A DNA stretch of 55,203 nt from Synergistaceae bacterium (GCA_009783355.1 WRHH01000013.1:1-55203), one strand, 5' to 3'. Positions 15,639 to 25,454 are shown, counted from the first letter of the stretch. The notes: generated by a model from the letters alone, not told the origin. Numbers and translations are program-made.

Positions 15639-17027
15639 TTGAGAAGAAAACTGGCATTTTTGCTTATAATTATTGCATTGTCGTTCGGCGGCTGCGTAAG
15701 CGGCATGACTCCAGCATATGCGGCTATTTCAGCGGGACAGGCCATTGTCTCCACTGCTGAGCTAAAGAGCGCTATCGACAGCGATGACGCTGATCTGATT
15801 ATTATCGGCGTAATTAACCCCGCCGTCAGCAACGTGGTTCCGTATAAAGACGCAACAACCCCTGTACCAAGGACATATCTTGTATGGCGGGACGACTACA
15901 GCGGCGATGGCAGTACGGAAGCCATATCGCCCGTAATTACCGGATACAGGAAATCCAAGAGCGACATGGAAGCGCTGCTTTCAAAGGCAGGTGTATCAAC
16001 TGCTTCCAAGATCGTCGTTTATTCGGAGAACAATATGAATGACTCCGCAAGATTCGTGTGGCAGCTCAGAATACTTGGACTTACTAACGTAAGTTATCTT
16101 GACGGCGGCATGAACGCATGGAAAACTGCAGGCTACTCATGGGGAGACGGCGTGAGATTGAACGCAGAAGCGGCAACGACCAATTTTATAGCTCCGAACT
16201 ATGACCCCGACAAATTCGACGCGTCACTGCAGTTTACGGCGGATGCGCTCAAAAAACCAGGCGAGTGGGTTGTTATCGACGCCAGAACTCCAGATGAATA
16301 TAATGGACTAATCACGGCTTCGTCCAACGGCGCCTACGGTATTGGCAGAATGAAAGGCGCTGTCAACATCGAATGGACAAACGCTTTAGACTCAAGCACG
16401 CGGCTCCTGAAATCAAAGAGCGAACTTGAGGCGATTTACAGTGCTGCTATAGGCAAGAAGGTTATTATTCACTGCCAGACAGGAGTTCGCTCCGCGCATA
16501 CTTATTTTGCGCTGAAAGAAGTGGTAGGCGTTGCAGAAGTCTATAACTATGACGGCTCATGGATCGAATGGTCTTATGCGGCCTCAAGAGCCAACGGCGA
16601 CTTGTATGAGGACATTCTTGACCTGACCGAAGTTTGGGAGGACAATAGAAAACCTTTACAAAACGACGACACCGAACCAAGAGAGGTTAGTATTACAATG
16701 TCGGGAAAGACATATGAGGCGGTGTTGCAAGAGGACGGCTCGTACCTGATAACCCTGCCGAAGAAAACAAATGTCTCAGCGCTCGAAGTTTATTTCTATT
16801 TACCTTTAGGCGCTTCAGTAAGCCCGGCAAACGGAAGTCCGCAGGACTTCACGAGTGGATCCGTGCTCTACTCAATTACCTCTGCTAACGGAACGATGGA
16901 CAACTATATCGTAGCCGTGGAACTCTTCTCGCATTCAGGCGGCGGATGCAACGCAGGCTTTTTTGTTATTGTGTTGTTTGGAATTGCTCCGATAGTCAGA
17001 AGAAGGAAATTCGTAATTCGGAAATGA
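15639..17027 (+). CDS. Exported tandem-rhodanese sulfurtransferase with Synergist-CTERM tail
   Basis: The 462-residue protein carries two rhodanese domains. The N-terminal one (about 35-180) has Glu in place of the catalytic Cys in VVYSENNMNDSARF and is probably structural. The second (about 195-330) has Cys279 in IHCQTGVRSAH and should transfer sulfur from thiosulfate or another donor to a thiol acceptor. I chose TTG 15639 because AAGGAG lies nine bases upstream and the frame upstream overlaps the promoter. The N-terminus is a signal sequence, either a lipoprotein form (FGGC) or one cleaved after AYA. The tail SGGGCNAGFF, a hydrophobic run and VRRRK is a Synergist-CTERM. The last residues FVIRK are encoded by an AATTCG heptamer repeat. 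It would act at the cell surface or in the periplasm. Confidence 0.88.
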   Translation: MRRKLAFLLIIIALSFGGCVSGMTPAYAAISAGQAIVSTAELKSAIDSDDADLIIIGVINPAVSNVVPYKDATTPVPRTYLVWRDDYSGDGSTEAISPVITGYRKSKSDMEALLSKAGVSTASKIVVYSENNMNDSARFVWQLRILGLTNVSYLDGGMNAWKTAGYSWGDGVRLNAEAATTNFIAPNYDPDKFDASLQFTADALKKPGEWVVIDARTPDEYNGLITASSNGAYGIGRMKGAVNIEWTNALDSSTRLLKSKSELEAIYSAAIGKKVIIHCQTGVRSAHTYFALKEVVGVAEVYNYDGSWIEWSYAASRANGDLYEDILDLTEVWEDNRKPLQNDDTEPREVSITMSGKTYEAVLQEDGSYLITLPKKTNVSALEVYFYLPLGASVSPANGSPQDFTSGSVLYSITSANGTMDNYIVAVELFSHSGGGCNAGFFVIVLFGIAPIVRRRKFVIRK

Positions 17028-17036
17028 AAACAACTT

Positions 17037-17085
17037 GCTTGCCGCGACGCAAAAAGACGCGGTTCGCGATGACGGTGTGGCAATC
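17037..17085. repeat. Dispersed repeat (GCAAAAAGACGCGG type), copy 1
   Basis: A divergent copy of a short repeat also found at 25497-25545 and 51196-51236, marked by the core CGCAAAAAGACGC and GC-rich flanks. It lies just after the rhodanese stop codon. Confidence 0.6.
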
Positions 17086-17177
17086 CTCGCAAAAATGTAT
17101 AGGGCGTGTCGGAAGCAATTGAGGATCTTTTACTATTATATTTTGCCAATTTCATAGCAATATAAGGAGTTTATACA

Positions 17178-18113
17178 TTGCGTAAAAAACTTGCTTTCTT
17201 TTTTTCTATGGCTGGTTGTAAGCGCCGCTGTATATATTGCGATCAGAACGCGATAACGGGAAGTTCCATGCCTGACATTGAGGCGGCGCTGAAACTTGTG
17301 AGTTCTGCTTCAGCTCCCGTCGAGCTTTGTTACTTCGGCGGGAGTTTTACTTGTTTGCCCGCTCATATTCAAACGCAGTGGCTCGATCTTGTGAATTCCG
17401 CGCCCCCCGGCAGCGCTGTTCGTTTTTCAACTCATCCTCAATGCATAACCGACGGGACAATTTCGATTTTTTCCAAATATCCCGTATCCATGGTTGAGCT
17501 TGGAGTATCTTCGCTTGACGATAATGTGCTCAAGCTCTCGAATAGAGGGTATACGAGCGATGAAGTATTAAATACTATTTCTCTTTTGTTGGACATGAAT
17601 TATGAAGTGTGCGCGCAAATGATGATTGGTCTGCCGGGGCAAACGCTTGAAAGCGCTCTTGGCGATCTCTCGTCTTTGGATATCGCGCGCAAAGGAAGGA
17701 AAATGAGCCTCAGAATTTATCCCTGCTTAGTATTGAAGAACACGCGGCTTGAGGCGCTGTATAAGTCGGGCGGGTTTGTACCGTTGGGGATTGAAGAGGC
17801 GGTTGAACAGGCGGGAGAATTAATTTTCGCTGCAGAACTCCGCGGTTACGAAATATGCAGAGTAGGGCTTCAGGAGACAGCGAGCCTTGCAGAGTCCGTT
17901 ACAGCAGGCCCCCATCATCCCGCACTTGGTGAAATGGTTTTTTCTCATGCGCTCGCGAGAAAATTACATAATTACTCCAAATGCGGAGAATGGCATGTCC
18001 CGCGCAAATACATATCACAAATGACAGGACATGATAAGCTTGGGATAAAAAAACTCGCTTCACTCTCCGGACTGCATATTGAAGTCGTCACAAAGAGATT
18101 AAAATTTCTATGA
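17178..18113 (+). CDS. Radical SAM protein (Elp3/coproporphyrinogen-oxidase-like fold)
   Basis: The 311-residue protein starts at TTG 17178, eight bases after AAGGAG. The radical SAM cluster motif lies near the N-terminus as CKRRCIYCDQ. ELCYFGGSFTC, STHPQCI and the glycine-rich MMIGLPGQTLES match the Elp3-like branch, and GPHHPALGEMVFS near residue 245 is typical of that group. It lacks an acetyltransferase domain, so it is shorter than Elp3. A tRNA-modifying role is a guess from the family. It is convergent with, and overlaps by six bases, the aminotransferase-like gene. Confidence 0.75.
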   Translation: MRKKLAFFFSMAGCKRRCIYCDQNAITGSSMPDIEAALKLVSSASAPVELCYFGGSFTCLPAHIQTQWLDLVNSAPPGSAVRFSTHPQCITDGTISIFSKYPVSMVELGVSSLDDNVLKLSNRGYTSDEVLNTISLLLDMNYEVCAQMMIGLPGQTLESALGDLSSLDIARKGRKMSLRIYPCLVLKNTRLEALYKSGGFVPLGIEEAVEQAGELIFAAELRGYEICRVGLQETASLAESVTAGPHHPALGEMVFSHALARKLHNYSKCGEWHVPRKYISQMTGHDKLGIKKLASLSGLHIEVVTKRLKFL

Positions 18114-19373
18114 TAAAAGCACCTTTCTTTGGTCGCTTTCATTCAGCTCAAGATATGCCTGCGGGTTTATCGTGACCCTTGTTGACGGGTGAAAACCAAT
18201 GTCGCTCATGCCTTTTGCTATTCTTCTGACGCCTGCACGAATTCGCTCCGTCGGAAGGGTGGTAAAGCTCAAACGGAATATGTCGTCCCCGCTTCCGCGC
18301 GAGTAAAAAGAGTCTCCGGGAACGAACGCTACATTCTGCTTAATGCAATTTTCAAGCAGCTCTCGCGCGTTGAGCCCCTCCAATTTGACCCATGTATACA
18401 GTCCTCCGTCAGGTTTTGGGTAAACTGCAGCTTTTGGAAAATTCTCCTGCATTGAGCTGTCTAAAAGATCTCTGCGCTCTCTATAAAATTCAATCAGTTT
18501 ACGAATATGATCTTCAATGTTAAATTTCTCTAAATAGCAATTAAGAACATGCTGGTCAAGAGAAGATGAATTTAAGTCGCATGAACGCTTAATCTTTCGG
18601 ATATGTTCCATGAGTTTATCGTTCACGCATAGCCATCCTAAACGAACTCCAGGGCAGAATATTCTTGAAAAAGAGCCGGCTAAAATAAATTGCCCTTTTT
18701 TGTCAAACGAAGCGACAGCCGGGAGGGCTTCACCTTCAAAGCGAAAATCTGAAAAAGTTACGTCCTCTACTACCATTACATCAAAATCCGAAACGGTTTC
18801 AAAAAATGCCCGCCTTCGCTCCATGCTCCATGCTTTTCCTGAAGGGCGCATGTAATCCGGGCATATGTAGACCAGTTTAACCTGTTTTTCCAATCTAAGA
18901 GCCGCCTCAAGATCTTCGATGATCATTCCGTTATCGTCTGACGATATTTCGACAAATTTAACGCCATAATTAGCAAAGGCCATCAAAAAGGAAAGCTGCA
19001 TCGGCGGTTCATACAGCGCAACGTCTCCTTCATTTATGAATAGTTTGCCGATAATATCGAATCCCTGCTGCGATCCGGTTGTAACGCAAATATTATTCTT
19101 TTCGTATGTCGTCATTAACTTTGAATTTACGCGGCGGGCTATCTTTTCCCGGAGAGGCGCAATGCCTTCCGACTGAGAGTAACGTAAGGCCGAATCCTGC
19201 CAGCGCACGAAAGCTTCTTTTGTCGCTTCTTCTATATCTTTTACAGGAAAAAGCTCTCCCGTTGGCAAACTGCTCGCGAATGAAATTAGTCCTGCATCCG
19301 GCGGTATTTCCAATCTTTCTCTTATTTTGCTTGTCCTGGTATCTCTGATTCTGCTCGCAAATAAATGATTCAT
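18108..19373 (-). CDS. Aminotransferase-fold protein lacking the PLP lysine
   Basis: The 421-residue protein has the fold type I architecture of the 2-aminoadipate/MocR-type aminotransferases, with no N-terminal HTH. Landmarks are SLPTGELFP, YSQSEGIAPLREKIA, TTGSQQGFDIIGKLF and the C-terminal FRLSFTT. Key cofactor positions are changed. The position of the Schiff-base Lys in the usual GSFSKxLxPGxRLGW is Arg237 (GSFSRIFCPGVRLGW, codon AGA at 18665-18663). The usual NPTG is RPSG (176-179). The usual Asp-x-x-Tyr reads EDVTFSDFRF. It is therefore unlikely to be a normal transaminase and may be a regulator, a sugar-nucleotide-like variant or a decayed enzyme. GGGGTGAT precedes the ATG. It is 14 bases downstream of the methyltransferase gene in one operon. 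Confidence 0.8.
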   Translation of the reverse strand: MNHLFASRIRDTRTSKIRERLEIPPDAGLISFASSLPTGELFPVKDIEEATKEAFVRWQDSALRYSQSEGIAPLREKIARRVNSKLMTTYEKNNICVTTGSQQGFDIIGKLFINEGDVALYEPPMQLSFLMAFANYGVKFVEISSDDNGMIIEDLEAALRLEKQVKLVYICPDYMRPSGKAWSMERRRAFFETVSDFDVMVVEDVTFSDFRFEGEALPAVASFDKKGQFILAGSFSRIFCPGVRLGWLCVNDKLMEHIRKIKRSCDLNSSSLDQHVLNCYLEKFNIEDHIRKLIEFYRERRDLLDSSMQENFPKAAVYPKPDGGLYTWVKLEGLNARELLENCIKQNVAFVPGDSFYSRGSGDDIFRLSFTTLPTERIRAGVRRIAKGMSDIGFHPSTRVTINPQAYLELNESDQRKVLLS

Positions 19374-19387
19374 ATACTATCACCCCG

Positions 19388-20008
19388 TCAACTATTCTTA
19401 TGCAGCTTACATTCATATACAAACGCCGGAGGTATATTCCGCAGGACGAAAGACACTTTTACGGATTTAAATCTCTTTTCAAATTCTTTTTTCATTATAT
19501 GAGAATATTGATATGCTACAAATTTCCCGTCAGGCTTCAGGCATTCTGCAATTGCATTCAATATATTATCGGTCATTTTTTGAGGAAGAGCCGTAAAAGG
19601 TAAACTTGAAAGTATGCAGTCAACTTTTCGCAGCCCGAATGATTCTATAGTCTCAGGTAATTCTTCAGCGTTGCTATGTATTGTCACTTTAAGCTTTTTA
19701 TTCTTTTTATGATTTGTTTTTATCATAGATCGAAGTTTTTCATCAATCTCAAATACAATAAGTCTTCCAGACGCCATTTTTTCCGCAATCTTGCAAGTGA
19801 AAACTCCAGTTCCGGCGCCTAATTCAACTATCGATTCACATTCACTCCAGATAACTTTGTTCAGCATCTCGTGCATCAGGTATTTTGAGCTTGGCGTAAC
19901 GCTTCCAATTCGTGAAGGAGCGCTAATAAACCTTTTAAAAAAAATCAGTTTCTCAGACATCTTCTGAGGAATGTATTTATTTAACGATAGTTTATTTTTC
20001 CTAAACAT
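19388..20008 (-). CDS. SAM-dependent methyltransferase, phospholipid N-methyltransferase-like
   Basis: The 206-residue class I methyltransferase has the N-terminal RFISAPSRIGSVTPSSKYL typical of the PmtA/rRNA-dimethylase-like group. It also has motif I as VELGAGTGVFT, acidic residues in VFEIDEKL, and LSSLPFTALP in place of the catalytic NPPF/Y. The closest family I can name is the bacterial phospholipid N-methyltransferase group, so it may modify phosphatidylethanolamine. The substrate is inferred. AAAGGAAG precedes the ATG. It is the first gene of an operon with the aminotransferase-like gene and is divergent from the RpiR regulator. Confidence 0.7.
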   Translation of the reverse strand: MFRKNKLSLNKYIPQKMSEKLIFFKRFISAPSRIGSVTPSSKYLMHEMLNKVIWSECESIVELGAGTGVFTCKIAEKMASGRLIVFEIDEKLRSMIKTNHKKNKKLKVTIHSNAEELPETIESFGLRKVDCILSSLPFTALPQKMTDNILNAIAECLKPDGKFVAYQYSHIMKKEFEKRFKSVKVSFVLRNIPPAFVYECKLHKNS

Positions 20009-20060
20009 TATATACTTCCTTTCATTTTTTTGATAAACTTAAATAAAGGAGTGAAAAAAA

Positions 20061-20921
20061 ATGAATAACGACAAACTTCAATCACGAATAAGAGAGCGCT
20101 TGAATTTCATGCCGGCAAAAGCCCGGCGTGTTGCTGAATATTTCCTTACCAGTCCTTCAGAGTTAGCCTTCCTTTCAATAGGAGAGGTGGCGGAAAAAAT
20201 TAACGTGTCAAAAGCTCAGCTTGTTCGTGTTGCAAGAATGCTTGATTATGACGGCTATGCGACTCTTAAGGATGCGGTAAAAAACAGCGTTATGAGCCAA
20301 TTAGCTCCTTCTTCTCTTGTAAAGCAGGAATCAGGAGAAGATATTCCAAATAACATCTGCCGTCTTGAACATGCGAACATAGATGAAACAATAATCAATC
20401 TCAGTTCAGAAGATATAGTGCAATTTTGCAGAAAAGTAAAAGAGGCTGACGTAATATATTGCGTGGGGTGGGGTATTTCTGCATTAGTTGCCGAAAACTT
20501 ATACACTCGCCTTCTGGAGCTGGGACTTCGCGGAGTATTGATGAAGCGCGGCTCCACAGCCCTTATTGAACAGGCGCGCGCTGTCAGTTCCTCCGACTTA
20601 ATCGTTGTATGCGAGCTGCCAAGTTATGTGATAGAAGTAACGGAATCCATCAAATACTCTCATGAAAAAGGCGCCCGGATTGTAACAATTACCGACAGCC
20701 CCGCTGCTCCAGTTTGTCAATATTCTGATGTCCAGTTACATATAAGCGATAACACTGCCACTTTTGGAAGCAGTATAGTCAGCGCTGTTTTCCTGATTCA
20801 CATTTTAACTTCCGTCCTTGCGTCAAGCCTTGGAGAAAAGGTACAAGCCGCTCTAAAAGCTCAACTTGAAGGGCTCAGCGATGAACGGGTTTATCACCCG
20901 ACATACGGGCTAAAATATTAA
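20061..20921 (+). CDS. RpiR/MurR family transcriptional regulator
   Basis: The 286-residue protein has an N-terminal RpiR-type helix-turn-helix (about 1-77; EVAEKINVSKAQLVRVARML) and a C-terminal SIS sugar-phosphate-binding domain (about 125-250; VIYCVGWGISALVAENLYTR, ITDSPAAPV). Members usually sense phosphosugars or amino-acid metabolites and control adjacent genes. It lies divergent from the methyltransferase/aminotransferase-like operon, with 52 bases between the starts, so those genes are the obvious candidate targets. AAAGGAGTG precedes the ATG. Confidence 0.85.
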   Translation: MNNDKLQSRIRERLNFMPAKARRVAEYFLTSPSELAFLSIGEVAEKINVSKAQLVRVARMLDYDGYATLKDAVKNSVMSQLAPSSLVKQESGEDIPNNICRLEHANIDETIINLSSEDIVQFCRKVKEADVIYCVGWGISALVAENLYTRLLELGLRGVLMKRGSTALIEQARAVSSSDLIVVCELPSYVIEVTESIKYSHEKGARIVTITDSPAAPVCQYSDVQLHISDNTATFGSSIVSAVFLIHILTSVLASSLGEKVQAALKAQLEGLSDERVYHPTYGLKY

Positions 20922-20970
20922 TCTTTCTTCTACGTTTCGTAAAAATCCCCCCTTCAGGGTAAGGAGAGCG

Positions 20971-22785
20971 TCAGCATTTTTTCTCTGCTTTTTTAACCGG
21001 AACGCATTTTATATTAAGTTCCTCTAGCCTCTTCTCCTCTACTACGCCCGGCGCTCCTGACAGCGGGCACTGAGCACGCTGATTCTTTGGGAACGCTATG
21101 ACGTCGCGTATGGATTGAGCGCCGCACATGAGCATTACAATCCGGTCAAGCCCAAGCGCTATTCCACCGTGCGGAGGAGTCCCGGAGGAGAGCGCGTCAA
21201 GTAAAAACCCAAACCTCTCTCTTGCTGTTTCAGGAGTAAAGGATAGCGCGGAGAACGCTTTACTCTGGACGTTCGGGTCATGTATACGAATAGAACCTCC
21301 GCCAATTTCACTGCCGTTAAGCACGCAATCGTAAGCGCGGGAACGGGCGTTTCCAGGGTCATTTTCCATTTTATCAAGGTCGTCAAGGTTTGGGGATGTA
21401 AAAGGGTGATGAACTGCTGACCATCTGCTCTCGTCCTCGTCCCATTCGAACAGCGGGAAGTCTGTTACCCACAAAAATTCCCATGAATGTTCATTGATGA
21501 GTCTGAATTCTTTTGCTAACTCAAGTCTCAGAGTTCCAAGGCGTTCACATATTTTACGCTTGTCGCTTCCCGCCATAACGAACAATGCGTCGCCGTCCGA
21601 TGCATTTGATATTTTCTTTAGATCTTCAAGTCCTGAACTTTTCAGATATTTTACCAACGGTCCCTTAATTTCGCCGTCTTTAAACTGGAACGCCGCTACT
21701 CCTGAAGCGCCTATTTTTTTTGCCCGCTCCTCTATTGCGGCTATTTCTTTTCTTGATAGCGCAGCACCGCCCGGCAATAGGAGCGCTCGAACTACTCCGC
21801 CTTCAGCCAGGATAACTTTGAAAGGCTCAAATTCCGCTTCAGAAAAAACGGGCGCTAAATCGGAAAGCCCAAACGGAATACGTAAATCCGGCTTATCGCT
21901 GCCGTATTTATCCATAGCTTCCCAATAAGTCATCCTTTTAAATGGCGTACTTATGTCAGTTCCAAGTATCCTTTTAAAAAGACCGGACATATATCCTTCA
22001 ATCAATTCCTGTATATCTTTTTCAGTAATGTAGCTCATTTCAACATCTATCTGAGTGAAATCCGGCTGTCTGTCAGACCGCAGGTCCTCATCTCTGAAAC
22101 ACCGCACTATTTGGTAATACTTATCGAACCCGCTTATCATCAATATTTGCTTGAAAATCTGAGGAGATTGAGGGAGCGCGTAAAACTCCCCGGGGTTCAC
22201 TCTGCTAGGGACAAGGTAGTCACGCGCGCCTTCAGGAGTCGCCTTTGTCAGCATCGGTGTTTCTATCTCCACAAAATCTTTTGAATCAAAATACTCTCTT
22301 GTGAAGGCCGCAATTTTACCCCTCATCCTAATGTTTTTCTGCATACGGTCACGGCGAAGATCAAGATAACGGTATGTCAATCGCAGCGTTTCATCGACTT
22401 CGTCGGTTTCGTCTCCTATTTCAAACGGCAGCGGTAATGCAGGAGATAATAGAATAAAATCATTCACAATAAGCTCTATGTTTCCAGTGCTTATATTTGC
22501 ATTTTCCATTCCGGCGGGTCTTTTTGTGACAACTCCCTTTACCGCTATTACATATTCGTTGCGGAGGGATTTTGCCCGCTCATGAAGAGAAATTACTTCA
22601 GGACTGACAACTATTTGTATTGTGCCTTTGTGGTCCCAAAGGTCTATGAATATTATTCCGCCCAAATCCCTGCGGCGTCTAATCCATCCGTTCACGATTA
22701 TCTCTTTGCCTTCCAACTGTTCGTCTACAGCTCCGCAAAAATGAGTCCTTTGCCACGCTGCGTCAAAATATTTGCTTCTGCTCAT
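20971..22785 (-). CDS. aspS: Aspartyl-tRNA synthetase
   Basis: The class II synthetase charges tRNA-Asp. An OB-fold anticodon-binding domain is at the N-terminus ([19 protein letters not shown]). Motif 2 reads [18 protein letters not shown], a bacterial GAD insertion is in the middle, and motif 3 is [16 protein letters not shown] place the start at ATG 22785 ([11 protein letters not shown]) because AAGGAG sits at proper spacing; an upstream frame extension overlaps hisS and lacks a site. That gives 604 residues, the usual bacterial length. It lies 13 bases after hisS in the classic hisS-aspS operon. Confidence 0.96.
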   Translation of the reverse strand: MSRSKYFDAAWQRTHFCGAVDEQLEGKEIIVNGWIRRRRDLGGIIFIDLWDHKGTIQIVVSPEVISLHERAKSLRNEYVIAVKGVVTKRPAGMENANISTGNIELIVNDFILLSPALPLPFEIGDETDEVDETLRLTYRYLDLRRDRMQKNIRMRGKIAAFTREYFDSKDFVEIETPMLTKATPEGARDYLVPSRVNPGEFYALPQSPQIFKQILMISGFDKYYQIVRCFRDEDLRSDRQPDFTQIDVEMSYITEKDIQELIEGYMSGLFKRILGTDISTPFKRMTYWEAMDKYGSDKPDLRIPFGLSDLAPVFSEAEFEPFKVILAEGGVVRALLLPGGAALSRKEIAAIEERAKKIGASGVAAFQFKDGEIKGPLVKYLKSSGLEDLKKISNASDGDALFVMAGSDKRKICERLGTLRLELAKEFRLINEHSWEFLWVTDFPLFEWDEDESRWSAVHHPFTSPNLDDLDKMENDPGNARSRAYDCVLNGSEIGGGSIRIHDPNVQSKAFSALSFTPETARERFGFLLDALSSGTPPHGGIALGLDRIVMLMCGAQSIRDVIAFPKNQRAQCPLSGAPGVVEEKRLEELNIKCVPVKKAEKKC

Positions 22786-22798
22786 TTGACCCTGCTCC

Positions 22799-24085
22799 TT
22801 ATTTGCAGCCTTTTTGTTCAAAGAATATCTTAAAATATTCAATTATATTATCTTCGTTTACCGATATTTGCTCTCCTGATGTCAAGTCCTTGACTGAAAC
22901 GTTGTTTACCCGGACTTCCTCAGGCCCTATTATACAAGCAAAGCGGACGCCGCTACTGCCGGCTGATTTCAGTTGAGATTTGAAACTGCGTCCGGTTAAG
23001 TCCATCTCAGCCGCGATGTAATTCTTCCTGAGCTTCATAGTTAAATTATATACTTTTTTCTGAACAGTTTCATCGCTTGAGTCGTGGGAAATGACATAAA
23101 CTCTTGGCTTAGGCTCCTCTCCGAACGAACATTGCTGTTGCTCCATAACTAATGCGATTCGTTCAATTCCTGCAGCAAATCCCACTCCATGTAAGCGCGG
23201 GCCTCCTATAGTTTCCGATAAATTGTCATATCTTCCCCCTCCGCAAACCGCGTTCTGAGAGCCCAGTTCCCCGGAAAGGATTTCATAAGCTGTTTTTGTA
23301 TAGTAATCTAACCCTCTTACAAGTTTTTTATCGTATTTATAAACAATTTCAGATTCTTGAAGCAGTTTTATTGTTGCTGCGAAATGCTCGCTGCATTCGC
23401 CGCAAAGATTTTCTGTTGACGCCGGAGCGTTATCAGTTATCCTGCTGCAGTTTTCATTCTTGCAATCAAGAAGCCGTAACGGGTTCCTTTCTATTCTGGA
23501 TAAGCAAAGTTCACAGAGCCCGGATACATTGCTTTTGAAATATTTGACTAATTTATCTCTATATGCCGGACGACATGCAGGACAACCGACCGAGTTTATC
23601 ACTACTTCAAGGTTGCGAAGCCCAAGACGGCGGAAACACTCGATTGAAAGAGTAATTATGTCAGCGTCGGCCATTGGGGACGCAACTCCGAGGAATTCCG
23701 CGTCTATCTGCCAAAATTGTCGAAAACGTCCTTTTTGAGGGCGTTCATAACGAAACATCGGGCCAGCCGTCCAAACTTTTACCGGCGCTCCGCTTCCGCT
23801 TAAATTGTGCTCGATACATAAACGCACTATTGAAGCGGTCGCTTCCGGCCTTAATGTTATACTGCGCCCGCCTCTGTCGGTAAAGGTGTACATTTCTTTT
23901 TCCACTATATCCGTGGTGTCGCCGACGCCTCGGGCAAAAAGCTCCGTATGTTCAAATATCGGCAGGTGGACTTCAGAATACCCGAAGTCGCTAGAAGTAT
24001 CTCTCAAGACATTAAGTATATATGCCCATTTCCATGACTCTTCAGGAAGAATATCGCGCACGCCGCGCGGAGCTTTTATTTCCAT
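22799..24085 (-). CDS. hisS: Histidyl-tRNA synthetase
   Basis: The 428-residue class II synthetase has the N-terminal [20 protein letters not shown], the motif 2 segment [18 protein letters not shown], the histidine-specific [15 protein letters not shown] and GGGRYDNL, and a C-terminal anticodon-binding domain (ending in [13 protein letters not shown]). AGGAGG precedes the ATG. A Cys-rich segment near residues 185-235 ([19 protein letters not shown]) could form a zinc site, as in some bacterial HisRS. Confidence 0.96.
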   Translation of the reverse strand: MEIKAPRGVRDILPEESWKWAYILNVLRDTSSDFGYSEVHLPIFEHTELFARGVGDTTDIVEKEMYTFTDRGGRSITLRPEATASIVRLCIEHNLSGSGAPVKVWTAGPMFRYERPQKGRFRQFWQIDAEFLGVASPMADADIITLSIECFRRLGLRNLEVVINSVGCPACRPAYRDKLVKYFKSNVSGLCELCLSRIERNPLRLLDCKNENCSRITDNAPASTENLCGECSEHFAATIKLLQESEIVYKYDKKLVRGLDYYTKTAYEILSGELGSQNAVCGGGRYDNLSETIGGPRLHGVGFAAGIERIALVMEQQQCSFGEEPKPRVYVISHDSSDETVQKKVYNLTMKLRKNYIAAEMDLTGRSFKSQLKSAGSSGVRFACIIGPEEVRVNNVSVKDLTSGEQISVNEDNIIEYFKIFFEQKGCK

Positions 24086-24169
24086 TTCGACTCTACCTCC
24101 TCATGCAAAACATAATTGAGAAGTATAACACCAAACGCGCTATATGTGATACAATGTCAAATTGTTTTT

Positions 24170-24245
24170 GGGCTTGTAGCTCAGAGGATAGAGCGACGGC
24201 CTCCTAAGCCGTAGGTCGGCAGTTCGAATCTGCCCAAGCTCGCCA
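24170..24245 (+). tRNA. tRNA-Arg (anticodon CCU)
   Basis: The 76-base cloverleaf has anticodon stem ACGGC/GCCGT and loop CTCCTAA, giving anticodon CCT. The T arm is GGCAG-TTCGAAT-CTGCC, the acceptor GGGCTTG pairs with CAAGCTC with one G-U pair, and CCA is encoded. It reads AGG codons. Confidence 0.95.
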
Positions 24246-24290
24246 TTTTCTTTAATGAAAGGGCGTAGTATATCACCTTGTACGCGATAA

Positions 24291-24503
24291 AAGGAATATA
24301 GAGACGGAAATTGCTTTATATTAGAGCAGCCGATACCGGTGAAAGATGAATATAAAGTGGTTATTGCTTTCACCGACCCAATAAAGAACGGGCAGGAAAG
24401 CATCCTTGACTATTACAACGTTTGGGATGAATTGGATGTAAAAAGTGTAAGTGAAGTTATTGCAGAAAGAGAAAATTTCAGTGTTGGGAGAATGGAAGGA
24501 TGA
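24291..24503 (+). pseudogene. Gene remnant downstream of tRNA-Arg
   Basis: An open stretch of 70 codons after a TAA encodes protein-like sequence (EQPIPVKDEYKVVIAFTDPI, then a charged helical stretch ending SVGRMEG). It has no convincing start codon or ribosome binding site. The composition resembles small antitoxin-type proteins, but I do not recognise the family. Its position directly behind a tRNA suggests the leftover of an element integrated there. The rest of the 24246-24629 gap holds only a terminator and the region upstream of punA. Confidence 0.35.
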
Positions 24504-24527
24504 TATTTCTTGACACGGAAAGCTGCC

Positions 24528-24559
24528 GCCCTGCCCTGAAAAATGGGTAGGGCGTTTTT
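24528..24559 (+). terminator. Intrinsic terminator before punA
   Basis: GCCCTGCCC pairs with GGGTAGGGC around an eight-base A-rich loop and is followed by GTTTTT. It closes the tRNA-Arg/remnant transcription unit. Confidence 0.8.
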
Positions 24560-24629
24560 CTTAAACTATGATAATATAAACAAGTTCGATAATTTTTAAA
24601 ACATACAAAAAAGGGGAGTCTACCTGAAA

Positions 24630-25454
24630 ATGTACGATAAAGTTAAAGAAGCGGCGGATTTTTTGAGATCCAAAATAAGCGCTGTGCCTCAAGTTACAGT
24701 TATTTTGGGTTCTGGGCTTAGTTCATTGGTATCAATGCTGGAAGACCCTTTGACGCTCAGGACGGACGAGATACCGCATTGGCCGCGCCCTACGGCGCCT
24801 ATGCATAAGGGCGAGATATCGTTCGGAAAGCTTGAGGGGATAGACGTCGCGCTGCAGCGCGGTAGAATTCATTATTATGAAGGTTATCCGATGAGCGAAG
24901 TTGTTTTTCCCGTCAGGGTATGGGGCGAACTGGGCGTTAAAAGATATTTTGCCACTAACGCAGCGGGCGGGGTAAATCGTTCACTCGCGCCGGGAGACCT
25001 GGTTTTAGTTTATGATCATATAAACTACATGGGTAACAACCCTTTGATTGGCCCTAATGAGCTCAAATGGAATGTTAGATTTCCCGATATGACTAGAGCT
25101 TACGTAAACAGTTTTTCCGCCCTTGTGGAAAAAGCGGCGCTCGACGCGGGAGTAAATTTAAACAAGGGGGTTTACGCAGCATTCACGGGGCCGTCGTACG
25201 AAACGCCCGCCGAAATAAGGATGGCGCGTACTTTGGGAGCGGATGTCGTTGGTATGTCGACAGTTCCTGAAGTCATTGTTGCAAATGCAATGGGGATGGA
25301 AGCCGCCGTCATTTCCTGCGTGTCAAATTACGCCGCTGGAATAACGATGCAGCCTTTGACCGAGGAAGAAGTCCTGGATGCGGCAAAATTGGTCGGAGAC
25401 AAACTTTCCAGAATATTTATAAATACAATGAGAGAATTGAGAAGTCATGTTTGA
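24630..25454 (+). CDS. punA: Purine-nucleoside phosphorylase (trimeric type)
   Basis: The 274-residue enzyme splits purine nucleosides with phosphate for salvage. Family signatures are VTVILGSGLSSL (phosphate loop), QRGRIHYYEGYPM, FATNAAGGVN, FTGPSYETPAEIRMARTLGADVVGMSTVPE (substrate Glu and Met) and SNYAAGI. The ATG follows GGGGAG. It is the first gene of a long plus-strand run and overlaps the next small ORF by eight bases. Confidence 0.94.
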   Translation: MYDKVKEAADFLRSKISAVPQVTVILGSGLSSLVSMLEDPLTLRTDEIPHWPRPTAPMHKGEISFGKLEGIDVALQRGRIHYYEGYPMSEVVFPVRVWGELGVKRYFATNAAGGVNRSLAPGDLVLVYDHINYMGNNPLIGPNELKWNVRFPDMTRAYVNSFSALVEKAALDAGVNLNKGVYAAFTGPSYETPAEIRMARTLGADVVGMSTVPEVIVANAMGMEAAVISCVSNYAAGITMQPLTEEEVLDAAKLVGDKLSRIFINTMRELRSHV

